Under the pieces are notes generated by a model. It saw only the letters and a program-made list of their open reading frames with translations. It ran no database searches and was not told where the DNA came from. The translations under genes were made by a program, and so were the position numbers. From Rubrivivax sp. (GTDB lineage: Bacteria; Pseudomonadota; Gammaproteobacteria; Burkholderiales; Burkholderiaceae_C), in assembly GCA_022843905.1 (NCBI GenBank), contig JALHMT010000002.1, positions 79,307 through 143,306 of the forward strand: DNA of 64,000 nucleotides, given 5' to 3'. Of the stretch, positions 39,571 to 48,639 are shown piece after piece. How positions within the stretch are numbered: position 1 is the stretch's first letter; every line of letters begins with the position of its first letter.

Positions 39571-40899
39571 TCACTTCGCCAGCATCCGGTTCAGCAAGTC
39601 CACGTCGGCCGCCTGCAGCAGCCCGGCGGCCTGCTTCAGTCGCAGGTTGTTGACCAGCACGTCGTAGCGCGCCCGCGCCAGGTCGCGCTGCGTCTGGAAC
39701 AGCAGCGACTGGGCATTGAGCACATCGAGGTTGACGCGCACGCCCACGCGGTAGCCGAGCTGCGTGGCTTCCAGCGCCAGCTTGGTCGACCGTTCCGCCG
39801 CCTCCAGCGCCGACACCTGGGCGTTGCCCGACTGCACGCCGAAGTAGGCCACCCGCGTGGCCTGCGCCACGCCTCGGCGTGCCGCTTCGACGTCGTTGCG
39901 TGCCTTCTCTTCCAGCAGCAGCGTCTCGGAGATGCGGTTCTGCGTCGCGCCCCCGGTGTACAGCGGCCAGTTGAGCTGCACGCCCAGGCTGGCCTGCTTG
40001 GACATGCCCGGCAGCGTGGCCGAGCTGCCGCTGGCGCGCGACAGGCCCACCGTGCCCACGGCGTCGACGGTGGGCGCCTCGGCGGCGCGAGCCTTCTCGG
40101 TCTCCAGACGGGCCACGTCATGGCCCACGCGGGCACGTCGCACCGTGGGGTGCTGCTGGTCGGCCTGGGTCACCCACTCCTCCGGGTTGGCCGGTACCAC
40201 GGGCGGCAGCGCCACCGGCACCGCCAGCGGCCTGGGCACCACGCCCACGCGGCCGACGAGCTGGTCCAGCGCGATGCGCTTGGCGCGCAGGTCGTTGTCG
40301 GCGGCGATCTCGCGGAAGCGGTCGAGGTCGCTGCGCGCCTCGGCTTCACGGGTGTCGGTGATGGTGGCGGTGCCGACCTCGAAGTTGCGCCTGGCCGAGG
40401 CCAGCTGTTCGGCCGTGGCCTTGCGGCTGGCCTGTGCGGTGGCCAGTGCATCCTGCGCCGCGAGCACGTCGAAGTAGGCCTGTGCCACGCGCACGATGAG
40501 GTCCTGCTCGGCGCTGTCGAGATCGGCCTGGGCAACGGCCAGCAGCTTGCGCGCCTGCTCCACCGTCACGCGGTTGGCCTTGTTGAAGAGCGGGTAGCGG
40601 CCGTTGAGCGCACCCTGGAGGTTGTTGCTCTCGCCGGTGCCCAGCCGCGGCGCGTCGATCAGCGCGGTGCTGGCGCCGGCCGTGGCCGAGGCCGAGGGGC
40701 GCAGCAGTGCTTCGCTCTGGGCGGCACGGAACTCCGCCGACTGCGCCAGGGCCCGGGCGGCCAGGTAGGTGGCGTCGAAGGCACGTGCGGCTTCGTAAAG
40801 CTCCTGCAGCGTCTGCGCCCGGACCGACATCGCGGGCCCGAGGCTCAGACCGGCGGCCAGCAAGGCGGCACACCACAGCTTGGAAGGCGTCAGACGCAT
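39571..40899 (-). CDS. tolC: TolC-family outer-membrane channel protein
   Basis: A 442-aa protein with a signal peptide (ending near S-V-R-A-Q-T) and the duplicated coiled-coil pattern of TolC: Y-E-A-A-R-A-F-D-A-T-Y near residue 30 and N-W-P-L-Y-T-G-G in the second repeat. It forms the trimeric outer-membrane duct for efflux or type I secretion. A GAGGA site precedes the ATG. It is downstream of the pcm-rhodanese genes, as in other Burkholderiales, and close to the RND pump it may serve. Confidence 0.9.
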   Translation of the reverse strand: MRLTPSKLWCAALLAAGLSLGPAMSVRAQTLQELYEAARAFDATYLAARALAQSAEFRAAQSEALLRPSASATAGASTALIDAPRLGTGESNNLQGALNGRYPLFNKANRVTVEQARKLLAVAQADLDSAEQDLIVRVAQAYFDVLAAQDALATAQASRKATAEQLASARRNFEVGTATITDTREAEARSDLDRFREIAADNDLRAKRIALDQLVGRVGVVPRPLAVPVALPPVVPANPEEWVTQADQQHPTVRRARVGHDVARLETEKARAAEAPTVDAVGTVGLSRASGSSATLPGMSKQASLGVQLNWPLYTGGATQNRISETLLLEEKARNDVEAARRGVAQATRVAYFGVQSGNAQVSALEAAERSTKLALEATQLGYRVGVRVNLDVLNAQSLLFQTQRDLARARYDVLVNNLRLKQAAGLLQAADVDLLNRMLAK

Positions 40900-40942
40900 G
40901 GGAAGTGTCCTCAAGAGAATGCGGGGGGGCGGCCGATCGGCC

Positions 40943-41281
40943 TCAATAACGCGGCACGGCGGAGTCGACCTCGGTGGACCAGGCCTCGATGCCGCCGGCG
41001 AGGTTGTAGACCTCACCCTCGCCCTGTTGCATCAGGAATGCGACGACCTGCGCACTGCGCATGCCGTGATGACAGAGGCACACGACGGGCTGCGAGCGGT
41101 CGATCTCGGCCAGGCGGGCCGGGATCTGTTGCATCGGAATGTGCTGCGTGCGGCAGCCCGGCGCCGGCACGCTGGACATCGCCACCTCCCAGGGTTCGCG
41201 CACGTCCAGCAGCGTGGCCTGCGGGTAGGCCGCGGCGAAGGCGGCGAACTGGGTGACGGCAAGACTTCGCATCGGCGGCAT
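40943..41281 (-). CDS. Single-domain rhodanese
   Basis: A 112-aa sulfurtransferase-like protein: L-L-D-V-R-E-P-W-E, then the active loop C-H-H-G-M-R-S (Cys about residue 70) and N-L-A-G-G-I-E-A-W. The intact Cys and Arg-Ser suggest real sulfur transfer. It lies between pcm and tolC. A second in-frame ATG at 41272 is an alternative start; neither has a strong ribosome-binding site. Confidence 0.9.
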   Translation of the reverse strand: MPPMRSLAVTQFAAFAAAYPQATLLDVREPWEVAMSSVPAPGCRTQHIPMQQIPARLAEIDRSQPVVCLCHHGMRSAQVVAFLMQQGEGEVYNLAGGIEAWSTEVDSAVPRY

Positions 41282-41297
41282 GAAGGGGCCTGGTTCG

Positions 41298-41972
41298 TCA
41301 GAAACTGAAGCGGCCCGGCTCGGCGAAGCCTTCGAGCCGCGGCGCCACGGTGTCGAAGAGGTCGATCTCCGACCAGGACGTCTCGCCGGTACGCGTGAAC
41401 AGCCGCGCGCACATGATGGGACGCTGGCCGACGATGGCGGCCAGGCGGCCGCCGGGCTTGAGCTGCTGCAGCAGCGTCCGCGGCACTTCGGCGACCGAGC
41501 CCGACAGCAGGATGACGTCGAAGGGCGCTTCGCCCGGCAAACCGCGCGCGCCTTCGGCGGCGCTGACCTCGACGACATTGACATTGAACAAGCCGCTGCG
41601 TCGCAGGTTCTCGCGCGCCATGTGCACCAGGGCGGGATGGCATTCGAGCGTGCTGACCTGCATGGCGCGGTGCGCCAGCAACGCGGCCATGAAGCCCGAG
41701 CCGGCGCCGATCTCCAGCACCTTCTCGTGGCGCTGAACCTGCAGGTCCTGCAGCAGCCTCGCCTCGACCTTGGGCTCCAGCATGCAGGGGCCGGCAGCGT
41801 CGCCCTCCAGCAGCGGCACCTGCGTGTCGACGAAGGCCATCGTGCGATGCGACGCCGGCACGAAGTCCTCTCGCTTCAGGCTGCCCAGCAGCGACAGCAC
41901 GTTCTGGTCCAGCACCTCCCAGGGGCGGATCTGCTGCTCGATCATGTTGAAGCGGGCGAGTTCGTTGTTCAT
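41298..41972 (-). CDS. pcm: Protein-L-isoaspartate O-methyltransferase family
   Basis: A 224-aa SAM enzyme that methylates damaged isoaspartyl residues so they can revert. The start carries I-E-Q-Q-I-R-P-W, then the SAM loop V-L-E-I-G-A-G-S-G-F-M-A-A (about 87-98) and A-P-F-D-V-I-L-L-S-G-S. The motif after the SAM loop differs somewhat from E. coli Pcm; this variant is common upstream of tolC in the group. It lies 16 bp before the rhodanese gene. Confidence 0.85.
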   Translation of the reverse strand: MNNELARFNMIEQQIRPWEVLDQNVLSLLGSLKREDFVPASHRTMAFVDTQVPLLEGDAAGPCMLEPKVEARLLQDLQVQRHEKVLEIGAGSGFMAALLAHRAMQVSTLECHPALVHMARENLRRSGLFNVNVVEVSAAEGARGLPGEAPFDVILLSGSVAEVPRTLLQQLKPGGRLAAIVGQRPIMCARLFTRTGETSWSEIDLFDTVAPRLEGFAEPGRFSF

Positions 41973-42013
41973 GGCGGCTGTTCTGCGGTGTGAATCAGGG
42001 TGAACCCGGTATT

Positions 42014-45000
42014 TTAGGCGGGCACCTTGACGTCAGCCTGAGCGCTGCCGAAGCGGCGGCGCGCCCAGTTCGCCAGGTCGTCGAGGTAGCAGTACACCAC
42101 CGGCACCACTACCAGCGTGAGCAGCGACGAGGTGATGACGCCACCGATCACCGCCTGGCCCATCGGCGCGCGCTGCTCGGAGCCTTCGGTCAGCGCGAAG
42201 GCCAGCGGCACCATGCCGAAGACCATGGCCAGCGTGGTCATCAGGATGGGGCGCAGCCGGACGTGGGCCGCGTGCAGCAGCGCTGCGCTGCGCTCCATGC
42301 CGGCCTCGCGGGAACGGATCGCGAAGTCCACCAGCAGGATGGCGTTTTTCGTCACCAGGCCCATCAGCATCACCACGCCGATGATGCTGAACATGTTCAG
42401 CGTGCTGCCGAACAGCAGCAGCGCCAGCACCACGCCGATCAGCGTGAGCGGCAGCGAGCTCATCAGCGCCAGCGGCTGCAGGAAGCTCTTGAACTGGCTG
42501 GCCAGGATCATGTAGATGAAGACGATGGCCAGCATCAGCGCACCGATGGCGTAGCCGAAGCTGTCCTGCATGTTCTTCGTCGAGCCTCCGAAGGCATAGC
42601 GGTAGCCCGGCGGCCAGGCGATGCGGTCGAGCATGGCCCGCAGGTCGGCCGACACCTCGCCGGTGCTGCGGCCCAGCACGTTGGCGTCGAAGGTGATCTC
42701 GCGGTTCATGTCGCGGCGGTTGATCTGGTTCGGGCCGGTCGACGGCGTGAGTGTGGCCACCTGCGACAGCCGCACCATGCGTGGGCTGCCGTCGGCGGCG
42801 GCGGCCACGGCCAGCGGCAGCTGGTTCAGATCACCTGCGGTGTCGCGGCTGCCGGGCGCCAGGCGCACCTTGATGTCGTAGTTCTCGCCGTCGCTGGCGC
42901 GCCAGTTGCCCACCGTCTGCCCGGCCACCAGCGTGCGCAGCGTGGCGGCCACGTTGTTGACGGTCAGGCCCAGATCGGCCGCGGCGTCCCGCTTGACCAC
43001 CACCGCCAGCGTCGGCTTGTCGGGCTTGAGCGTGCTGTCCAGGTCCACCAGGCCGGGGATCTGCTGCATCTGCGCGGTGATCTGGCGCGACAGGCGTTCC
43101 AGTTCACCGAGGTCGGTGCCCTGCACCGAGAACTGCAGGCTCTTGCCGCCGCCCAGGTCGGTCACGCCGATGTTGGTGATGGTGATGCCGGGAATGCGCG
43201 AGAGCTTCTCGCGCAGCGGCAGGGCCATCTGGCTGACGGAGCGCTCGCGGTCCTTGCGGTCGACCAGGCGCACGTAGACCGAGCCGTAGATCTTGCCCTG
43301 CGTGAAGCCGCTGTTGATGGTGGTGACGGTGTACTGCACCTCGGGCATCTCGCGCAGCGCGGCGTCGACCTGCCTGGCGCGTGCCTCGGTCACTTCGAGC
43401 GACGAGCCCACCGGGGTGTAGAAGTTGACCGTCGTCTCCGAGAAGTCGGCCTTGGGCACGAACTCGGCGCCCAGGATGGGGATCACGAAGAAGCTGGCAA
43501 CGAAGGTCAGCACGGCCACCAGCAGCGTCTTGAGCTTGTGCACCAGCGACCAGGCCAGCACGGCCTGGTAGGCCTGGCCCATCTTCTGCGTCAGCGTGTC
43601 GAACCAGCCCGTCACGCGGCCGATGGTCTTGTCGTACAGCGTCACCGGCGGGCCGGTGTGGCGGCCGTGGGCCTGCGGGTCGTTCCAGACGCTGGACAGC
43701 ATGGGGTCGAGCGTGAAGCTGACGAACATCGAGATCAGCACCGCCGCCACGATGGTGATGCCGAACTCGTGGAAGAACTTGCCGATGATGCCGCCCATGA
43801 AGCCGATGGGCAGGAACACCGCCACGATGGACAGCGTGGTGGCCAGCACCGCCAGGCCGATCTCCTCGGTGCCGGCCAGCGCCGCGTCGTGCGGACTCTT
43901 GCCCATCTGTACGTGGCGCACGATGTTCTCGCGCACGACGATGGCGTCGTCGATCAGCAGGCCCACGCACAGGCTCAGCGCCATCAGCGTGATGGTGTTG
44001 ATCGTGAAGCCGAAGACGTACATGAACAGGAAGGTGCCGATCAGCGCGATCGGCAGCGTCAGGCCGGTGATGACCGTCGAGCGCCAGGAGTTCAGGAACA
44101 GGAACACGATGCCGATGGTCAGCACCGCGCCCTCGATCAGCGTGCGCTGCACGTTGGCCACCGAGACGCGGATGGAGCGCGAGTTGTCGCGGTTGATCTC
44201 GGTCTTCATGCCGGGCGGGGCGAGCTTCTCGGCCTCGGCCAGCGCCTTTTTCAGGCCGTCGACCACGGCAATGGTGTTCTCGCCCTGGCTCTTCTGCACC
44301 GACAGCAGCACCGTGCGCTTGCCGTTGTAGAGCGCCAGGCTCTCGATCTCCTGCGGGCCGTCGACCACGTCGGCCACCTGCCAGAGCTTGACCGGCTGCC
44401 CGTTGCGCCGCGCCAGCACGACGTCGCGGAAGTCGGCCGGCGTCTTCAGCCGCGCGTTGATCTGCACCACGCGTTCCTGCTCGCGCGAGCGGATCGCGCC
44501 CAGCGGCAGTTCCTGGTTCTCGCTGCGCAGCGCGGCCACCACCTGCTCGACGGTGATGCCCATGGCTTCCATGGCCGCCGGCCGCACGTAGACGTTGATC
44601 TCGCGCTGCACGCCGCCGACCACGCTCACCGCGCCCACGCCACGCACGTTCTCCAGTCGCTTCTGCAGCACCTGCGAGGCCCAGTTGGTCAGCTCCTGCG
44701 CGCTCCTGCTGCCGTCGGGCGACAGCACGGCGACGTTGAACACCGGTGCGCTGGCGGGATCGAAGCGCGAGATGCGCGGCTCCTTGACCTCCTCGCGCAG
44801 CAAGGGGCGCACCCCGGCCACCTTCTCGCGCACGTCCTCGGCGGCTTCGCGGCCGTCGACGTCGAGGTTGAACTCGACGATGACCAGGGCCGTGCCTTCA
44901 TAGGACCGCGAGGACAGCGCGCTGATGCCGGCCACCGTGTTGATGGCCTCCTCGAGTTTCTTGGTGACCTCGGCCTCGACGATCTCGGGCGAGGCGCCGG

Positions 45001-45154
45001 GATAGTCCATCACCACCACCACGGTGGGCACGTCGATGTTGGGAAACTGGTCGATGGACAGCCGCTGGTAGCTGAACAGGCCCAGCACCACGAAGGCCAG
45101 CATGACCATCGTGGCCATCACCGGGTTGGCGATGGAGACGCGCGTGAACCACAT
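42014..45154 (-). CDS. RND-family efflux permease (HAE1 type)
   Basis: A 1046-aa inner-membrane transporter with twelve predicted TM helices and two large periplasmic loops. N-terminus S-I-A-N-P-V-M-A-T-M-V is typical. Proton-relay residues are visible in G-L-L-I-D-D-A-I-V-V-R-E-N (the two Asp, about 400-412). The C-terminal half has S-S-L-P-L-T-L-I-G-V and G-L-V-T-K-N-A-I-L-L-V-D-F. It lies 15 bp after its adaptor gene and pairs with a TetR regulator and, nearby, TolC: a complete tripartite pump for hydrophobic compounds. Substrate range cannot be read from sequence. Confidence 0.93.
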   Translation of the reverse strand: MWFTRVSIANPVMATMVMLAFVVLGLFSYQRLSIDQFPNIDVPTVVVVMDYPGASPEIVEAEVTKKLEEAINTVAGISALSSRSYEGTALVIVEFNLDVDGREAAEDVREKVAGVRPLLREEVKEPRISRFDPASAPVFNVAVLSPDGSRSAQELTNWASQVLQKRLENVRGVGAVSVVGGVQREINVYVRPAAMEAMGITVEQVVAALRSENQELPLGAIRSREQERVVQINARLKTPADFRDVVLARRNGQPVKLWQVADVVDGPQEIESLALYNGKRTVLLSVQKSQGENTIAVVDGLKKALAEAEKLAPPGMKTEINRDNSRSIRVSVANVQRTLIEGAVLTIGIVFLFLNSWRSTVITGLTLPIALIGTFLFMYVFGFTINTITLMALSLCVGLLIDDAIVVRENIVRHVQMGKSPHDAALAGTEEIGLAVLATTLSIVAVFLPIGFMGGIIGKFFHEFGITIVAAVLISMFVSFTLDPMLSSVWNDPQAHGRHTGPPVTLYDKTIGRVTGWFDTLTQKMGQAYQAVLAWSLVHKLKTLLVAVLTFVASFFVIPILGAEFVPKADFSETTVNFYTPVGSSLEVTEARARQVDAALREMPEVQYTVTTINSGFTQGKIYGSVYVRLVDRKDRERSVSQMALPLREKLSRIPGITITNIGVTDLGGGKSLQFSVQGTDLGELERLSRQITAQMQQIPGLVDLDSTLKPDKPTLAVVVKRDAAADLGLTVNNVAATLRTLVAGQTVGNWRASDGENYDIKVRLAPGSRDTAGDLNQLPLAVAAAADGSPRMVRLSQVATLTPSTGPNQINRRDMNREITFDANVLGRSTGEVSADLRAMLDRIAWPPGYRYAFGGSTKNMQDSFGYAIGALMLAIVFIYMILASQFKSFLQPLALMSSLPLTLIGVVLALLLFGSTLNMFSIIGVVMLMGLVTKNAILLVDFAIRSREAGMERSAALLHAAHVRLRPILMTTLAMVFGMVPLAFALTEGSEQRAPMGQAVIGGVITSSLLTLVVVPVVYCYLDDLANWARRRFGSAQADVKVPA

Positions 45155-45169
45155 GCCGGGGCTGCCTGT

Positions 45170-46360
45170 TCAGCGCGTGCCGGCCGCGCCCGAGGCCGCT
45201 GTGGCCACGGGTGAGGCGGCGCCCTTGCCGCCGGCGACCGGCAGCCTGATCAGCGTGCCCGGCCGCATGTTGCCCACACTGCCGCGCAGCACGGTCTGGC
45301 CTTCCGACAGCCCGGCGGTGATCTCGACGGCGGGTTCGGCGGCGCCGTCGAATCCGGCGTCGCCCTGGGCGCCCAGCGTGACGTTGCGCGCCACCGCCTT
45401 GCCGCCCTCGGCCTGCAGCACATAGGGCAACGGCTGGTCGTAGCGCACGGCCGTCACAGGCACCACCAGCGCCTGCGACCGCGCGATCTCGATGCTGCCG
45501 CGCGCGAACAGCCCCTGGCGCAGGCCGGGATGGGGTTCGAGGGCGAGGTAGGCCATCACCGCCCGCGTGCCGGCCTGGGTGCTGGGGTTGATGCGCACCA
45601 CCTTGGCGGCCATCGGCTCGGCCATGCCGTCGACCGTCAGTCGTGCGGCCTGTCCCACGCGCAGCGTGGTCACCTGCTCGGGCGCGAGCGCGGCTTCGAG
45701 CTCGATGCGGGACAGGTCGACGATCTCGACCAGGCGCGCATCGACACCCACGCGTTCGCCCGGCTGCGCCAGGCGCTGCGACACCAGGCCCGACAGGGGC
45801 GCGCGCACGACGGTGTCGCCCGCGCTCCTGCGCGCCAGGTCGGCGGCGGCGCGCGCGGCCTGCAGCGAAGCACGGGCGCCCGCGGCGCTGCTGATCGAGG
45901 TCTCCAGCGCGTTGCGCGAGATGAAACCCTGGTCGACCAGGGCCTTGTTGTTGGCCAGCGTGCGCTCGGCGATCTCGAGCTGGCTGCTGGCCGCGGCGGC
46001 CTGGTCCTCGGCCTGGCGCACGCGCAGCTGGAACTCGGTGTCGTCGAGCCGGGCGATGACCTGCCCACGCTCGACACGGTCGCCCTCGCGCACCGTCAGT
46101 TCACGCAGCTCGGCGGCCACCTTGGCGCGCACCACGGCGCTGTTGACGGCGCGCAGTCCGCCCGACACCGGCAGCGTGGCCAGCAGCTCGGCGCGGCGGG
46201 CCACGGCGAGGTCGGTGGGTGCCAGTTCGATGGGCTGCGGCGTCGCCGCGGCAGCGGGCGCGCTGGCGGCGGCCTTGCGCTGCAGGGCCAGGCCGATCGC
46301 CACGGCCAGGACGGCGGCGAGCGCCAGCACGGCGATGAGCCAACGGGTTCGTGATGACAT
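45170..46360 (-). CDS. RND periplasmic adaptor (membrane-fusion protein)
   Basis: A 396-aa HlyD/MFP protein. An uncleaved N-terminal anchor (W-L-I-A-V-L-A-L-A-A-V-L-A) is followed by a lipoyl half (V-R-A-K-V-A-A-E-L-R-E-L-T-V-R-E-G-D-R-V), an alpha-hairpin (about 110-175, with coiled-coil heptads), a second lipoyl half (R-A-P-L-S-G-L-V) and beta-barrel. It bridges pump and TolC. It begins 13 bp after the tetR stop and is co-transcribed with the permease. Confidence 0.92.
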   Translation of the reverse strand: MSSRTRWLIAVLALAAVLAVAIGLALQRKAAASAPAAAATPQPIELAPTDLAVARRAELLATLPVSGGLRAVNSAVVRAKVAAELRELTVREGDRVERGQVIARLDDTEFQLRVRQAEDQAAAASSQLEIAERTLANNKALVDQGFISRNALETSISSAAGARASLQAARAAADLARRSAGDTVVRAPLSGLVSQRLAQPGERVGVDARLVEIVDLSRIELEAALAPEQVTTLRVGQAARLTVDGMAEPMAAKVVRINPSTQAGTRAVMAYLALEPHPGLRQGLFARGSIEIARSQALVVPVTAVRYDQPLPYVLQAEGGKAVARNVTLGAQGDAGFDGAAEPAVEITAGLSEGQTVLRGSVGNMRPGTLIRLPVAGGKGAASPVATAASGAAGTR

Positions 46361-46373
46361 GGGCGGAGGACGT

Positions 46374-47015
46374 TCAGGCGCTGCGCACTTCGAGGCCGCG
46401 CAAGACCATGTCGAGCTGGGTGCGAAGCACGGCGGCGGGGTCGAGTTCGGCGCCGTGCACGGGGCAGCAGCCGAAGGAGTGGCGGTGCAGGGCGAGAAAG
46501 ATGATAGGCGCGATCAGCGCCAGCGCCACTTCGTGCGCTGGCAAGGGCCGGAACTCGCCGCGGTCGATGCCGCGCTGCACCGCGAACGAGAACAGCTGGT
46601 CGGCCGGTGCGATGACTTCGTCGGTGTAGAACTGCGCCAGGTCGGGGAAGTTGCGCACCTCGGCGATGATGACCTTGTGGATGCCGGCGGCCGGCGTGTT
46701 GCCCACGCGTTCCCACCACACGCCGATCAGCAGGGTCAGCAGTTCCGACGACGTGCCTTCGAACTGCGCTGCCACCTCCTGGCCTTCGGCGATCAGGTTC
46801 GACAGGTTGTGCCGGATCACGGCCTTGAACAGCTCCTGCTTGCTCGGGTAGTACAGGTACAGCGTGCCCTTGGAGACGCCGGCCCGCTGGGCGACTTCCT
46901 CGGAACGCGTGGCCGCGAAGCCCTTCTCCACGAACAGCTCCAGCGCCGCGTCCAGCAGTTCCTGCGGGCGCGTTTCCTTGCGGCGTTGTCGGGGGGTCGC
47001 GGCGGCGGTGGTCAA
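46374..47015 (-). CDS. TetR-family repressor of the RND operon
   Basis: A 213-aa regulator with an N-terminal HTH (E-L-F-V-E-K-G-F-A-A-T-R-S-E-E-V-A-Q-R-A, then V-S-K-G-T-L-Y-L-Y-Y) and a C-terminal helical ligand domain. It is the first gene of a three-gene unit (regulator, adaptor, pump). An ACTGAC/GTCAGT palindrome 21 bp before its start is the likely operator, so it would repress its own operon until a substrate binds. Confidence 0.9.
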   Translation of the reverse strand: MTTAAATPRQRRKETRPQELLDAALELFVEKGFAATRSEEVAQRAGVSKGTLYLYYPSKQELFKAVIRHNLSNLIAEGQEVAAQFEGTSSELLTLLIGVWWERVGNTPAAGIHKVIIAEVRNFPDLAQFYTDEVIAPADQLFSFAVQRGIDRGEFRPLPAHEVALALIAPIIFLALHRHSFGCCPVHGAELDPAAVLRTQLDMVLRGLEVRSA

Positions 47016-47036
47016 GGTGCTCGAATTCTTTTAATG

Positions 47037-47050
47037 ACTGACTGGTCAGT
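47037..47050. promoter_or_regulatory. Operator of the RND-operon repressor
   Basis: ACTGAC-TG-GTCAGT is a perfect inverted repeat, 21 bp upstream of the tetR ATG and inside an AT-richer patch that would hold the promoter. TetR/AcrR proteins commonly bind such sites. Confidence 0.6.
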
Positions 47051-47089
47051 AATTGTAGGTGGGGGCCTGGAGGGGGTCAATCCGGGGTG

Positions 47090-47122
47090 GGTGAAGTTCC
47101 GGTGAAGTTGCGGTGAAGACGG
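47090..47122 (+). repeat. Three tandem 11-bp direct repeats upstream of the DUF1439 gene
   Basis: GGTGAAGTTCC, GGTGAAGTTGC and GGTGAAGACGG follow each other without gaps. An 11-bp period equals one DNA turn, the layout used by OmpR/PhoB-type response regulators. They end ~60 bp before the lipoprotein start. Confidence 0.5.
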
Positions 47123-47181
47123 CGCGACGGCGCGGGTGTAGTGTCGGTGCACCGTGGGCCTGCCCGAGGCGTTGATACCCG

Positions 47182-47775
47182 ATGAAGCTGCATCGCAAGG
47201 ATTTTCTTCGCGCCGCGTCCGCTGCTCTGGCGGCCGGCCTTCTCGGCCTCTCTGGTTGCGCCCAGTTCGGTGGCCCGCGCACCGTGGTGCTGGATCAGGA
47301 TCAACTGCAGAAGATCGTCGAGAAGGCCTTCCCGATCGACCGGCGCCTTCTCGAGGCACTGGACGTCAGCGTCACCACGCCGCGTGTCCGCCTGCTGCCC
47401 GAACGCAACCGGCTGGCCACCGAGCTCGACATCGAGACACGCGACCGCCTGTTCGGTGGTCAGTGGCGCGGCCGGCTGGCACTGGACTCCGCGCTGCGCT
47501 TCGAGCCCAGCGACCGCAGCGTGCGCCTGGTGCAGGTGCGCGTCAATGACTTCAGCCTGGACGGCGGTGCCGCCGCCGCTGGCGGCAATGCGGCCCGGCG
47601 GTCACAGTTCGATCGGCTGGGCGCGGTGCTGGCCGAACGTGTGCTGGAAGACTTGCCGATCTACCGCCTGACGCCCGAGCGTGAGGCAAGACTGGCCGGC
47701 AGCGGCCTGGCGCCGGGCGCCATCACCGTCACCTCGCGGGGTGTGGAAATCACCTTCGAGCCCGGCGCGCGCTGA
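47182..47775 (+). CDS. DUF1439 lipoprotein (YceB-like)
   Basis: A 197-aa lipoprotein. The signal has a K-x-x-R-K-D-F start and the lipobox L-S-G-C (about 23-26). The mature part resembles the YceB/tubular lipid-binding-like fold: L-D-Q-D-Q-L-Q-K-I-V-E-K-A-F-P and alternating strands up to V-E-I-T-F-E-P. Function is unknown but outer-membrane or periplasmic location is clear. Tandem 11-bp repeats upstream hint at two-component control. Confidence 0.85.
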   Translation: MKLHRKDFLRAASAALAAGLLGLSGCAQFGGPRTVVLDQDQLQKIVEKAFPIDRRLLEALDVSVTTPRVRLLPERNRLATELDIETRDRLFGGQWRGRLALDSALRFEPSDRSVRLVQVRVNDFSLDGGAAAAGGNAARRSQFDRLGAVLAERVLEDLPIYRLTPEREARLAGSGLAPGAITVTSRGVEITFEPGAR

Positions 47776-47814
47776 ACAGCGCGTCGCCAGGCGTGCGGCG
47801 CGGCGCCGCGCTGT

Positions 47815-48543
47815 TCAGGGCAGGGGCGTGGTTTCGGGGCGGCGGACGAAGACCAGGTCCCACACGCCGTGGCCGAGCTGGAGGCCGCGGTTCTCGAACT
47901 TGGTCAGCGGGCGGTAGCCGGGCCTGGGCGCGTAGCCCGGCGTCGTGGCCGCGGTGTTGCGCAGCAGCGGCTCGGCCGACAGCACGTCGAGCATCTGCTC
48001 GGCATAGGGCTGCCAGTCGGTCGCGCAATGCAGCACGCCGCCGGGCGCCAGCCGGCTGGCCAGCAGCGAGACGAAGGGCGCCTGGATGAGCCGCCGCTTG
48101 TTGTGGCGCAGCTTGTGCCAGGGGTCGGGAAAGAACACGTGCACGCCGGCCAGCGAGGCCGGTGCGATCATCTGCTGCAGCACCTCCACCGCGTCGTGCT
48201 GCACGATGCGCAGGTTGGCCAGTTGCTGCTCGCCGATGCGCTTGAGCAGCGCGCCGACGCCAGGCTCGTGCACTTCCAGCCCGAGGAAATCGACCTCGGG
48301 CCGCGCGGCCGCGATCTGGGCCGTGGCGTCGCCCATGCCGAATCCGATCTCGACGACGTGCGGCGCCTGGCGGCCGAACGCGGCATCGAGATCGAGCTGC
48401 GCGGGCCGGTAGGGCACCAGGAAGGTGGGCCCGAGGTCCTTCAGCGCGCGCTGCTGGCCCGGGCCCATGCGGCCGGCCCGCATCACGAAGCTGCGCAGCG
48501 GGCGGTGCGGCCGTGCGGCGGCCGTGGGCGTGGAGTCGTCCAT
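47815..48543 (-). CDS. trmB: tRNA (guanine-N7-)-methyltransferase
   Basis: A 242-aa SAM enzyme that methylates G46 of tRNA. The motifs are [12 protein letters not shown] (about 67-78), [24 protein letters not shown] (the signature catalytic/tRNA-binding stretch, about 138-153) and [11 protein letters not shown] 48543 is used; another in-frame start a few codons upstream is possible. Confidence 0.95.
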   Translation of the reverse strand: MDDSTPTAAARPHRPLRSFVMRAGRMGPGQQRALKDLGPTFLVPYRPAQLDLDAAFGRQAPHVVEIGFGMGDATAQIAAARPEVDFLGLEVHEPGVGALLKRIGEQQLANLRIVQHDAVEVLQQMIAPASLAGVHVFFPDPWHKLRHNKRRLIQAPFVSLLASRLAPGGVLHCATDWQPYAEQMLDVLSAEPLLRNTAATTPGYAPRPGYRPLTKFENRGLQLGHGVWDLVFVRRPETTPLP

Positions 48544-48639
48544 GCGTCGTGAATCCGGCATCGATCTAGGGGGGCGAAGTGGGCCCGGCGTGCGCTGTTT
48601 GCACGATGACGCCGGGTGCGCAGCCGCTAGGCTTTGTGA

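Noticed and set aside
41990..45214. A 1074-codon open frame on the plus strand
   Set aside because: It is antisense to the RND permease, is extremely His/Arg/Gly-rich and shows no family pattern; GC-rich DNA often leaves such frames open.
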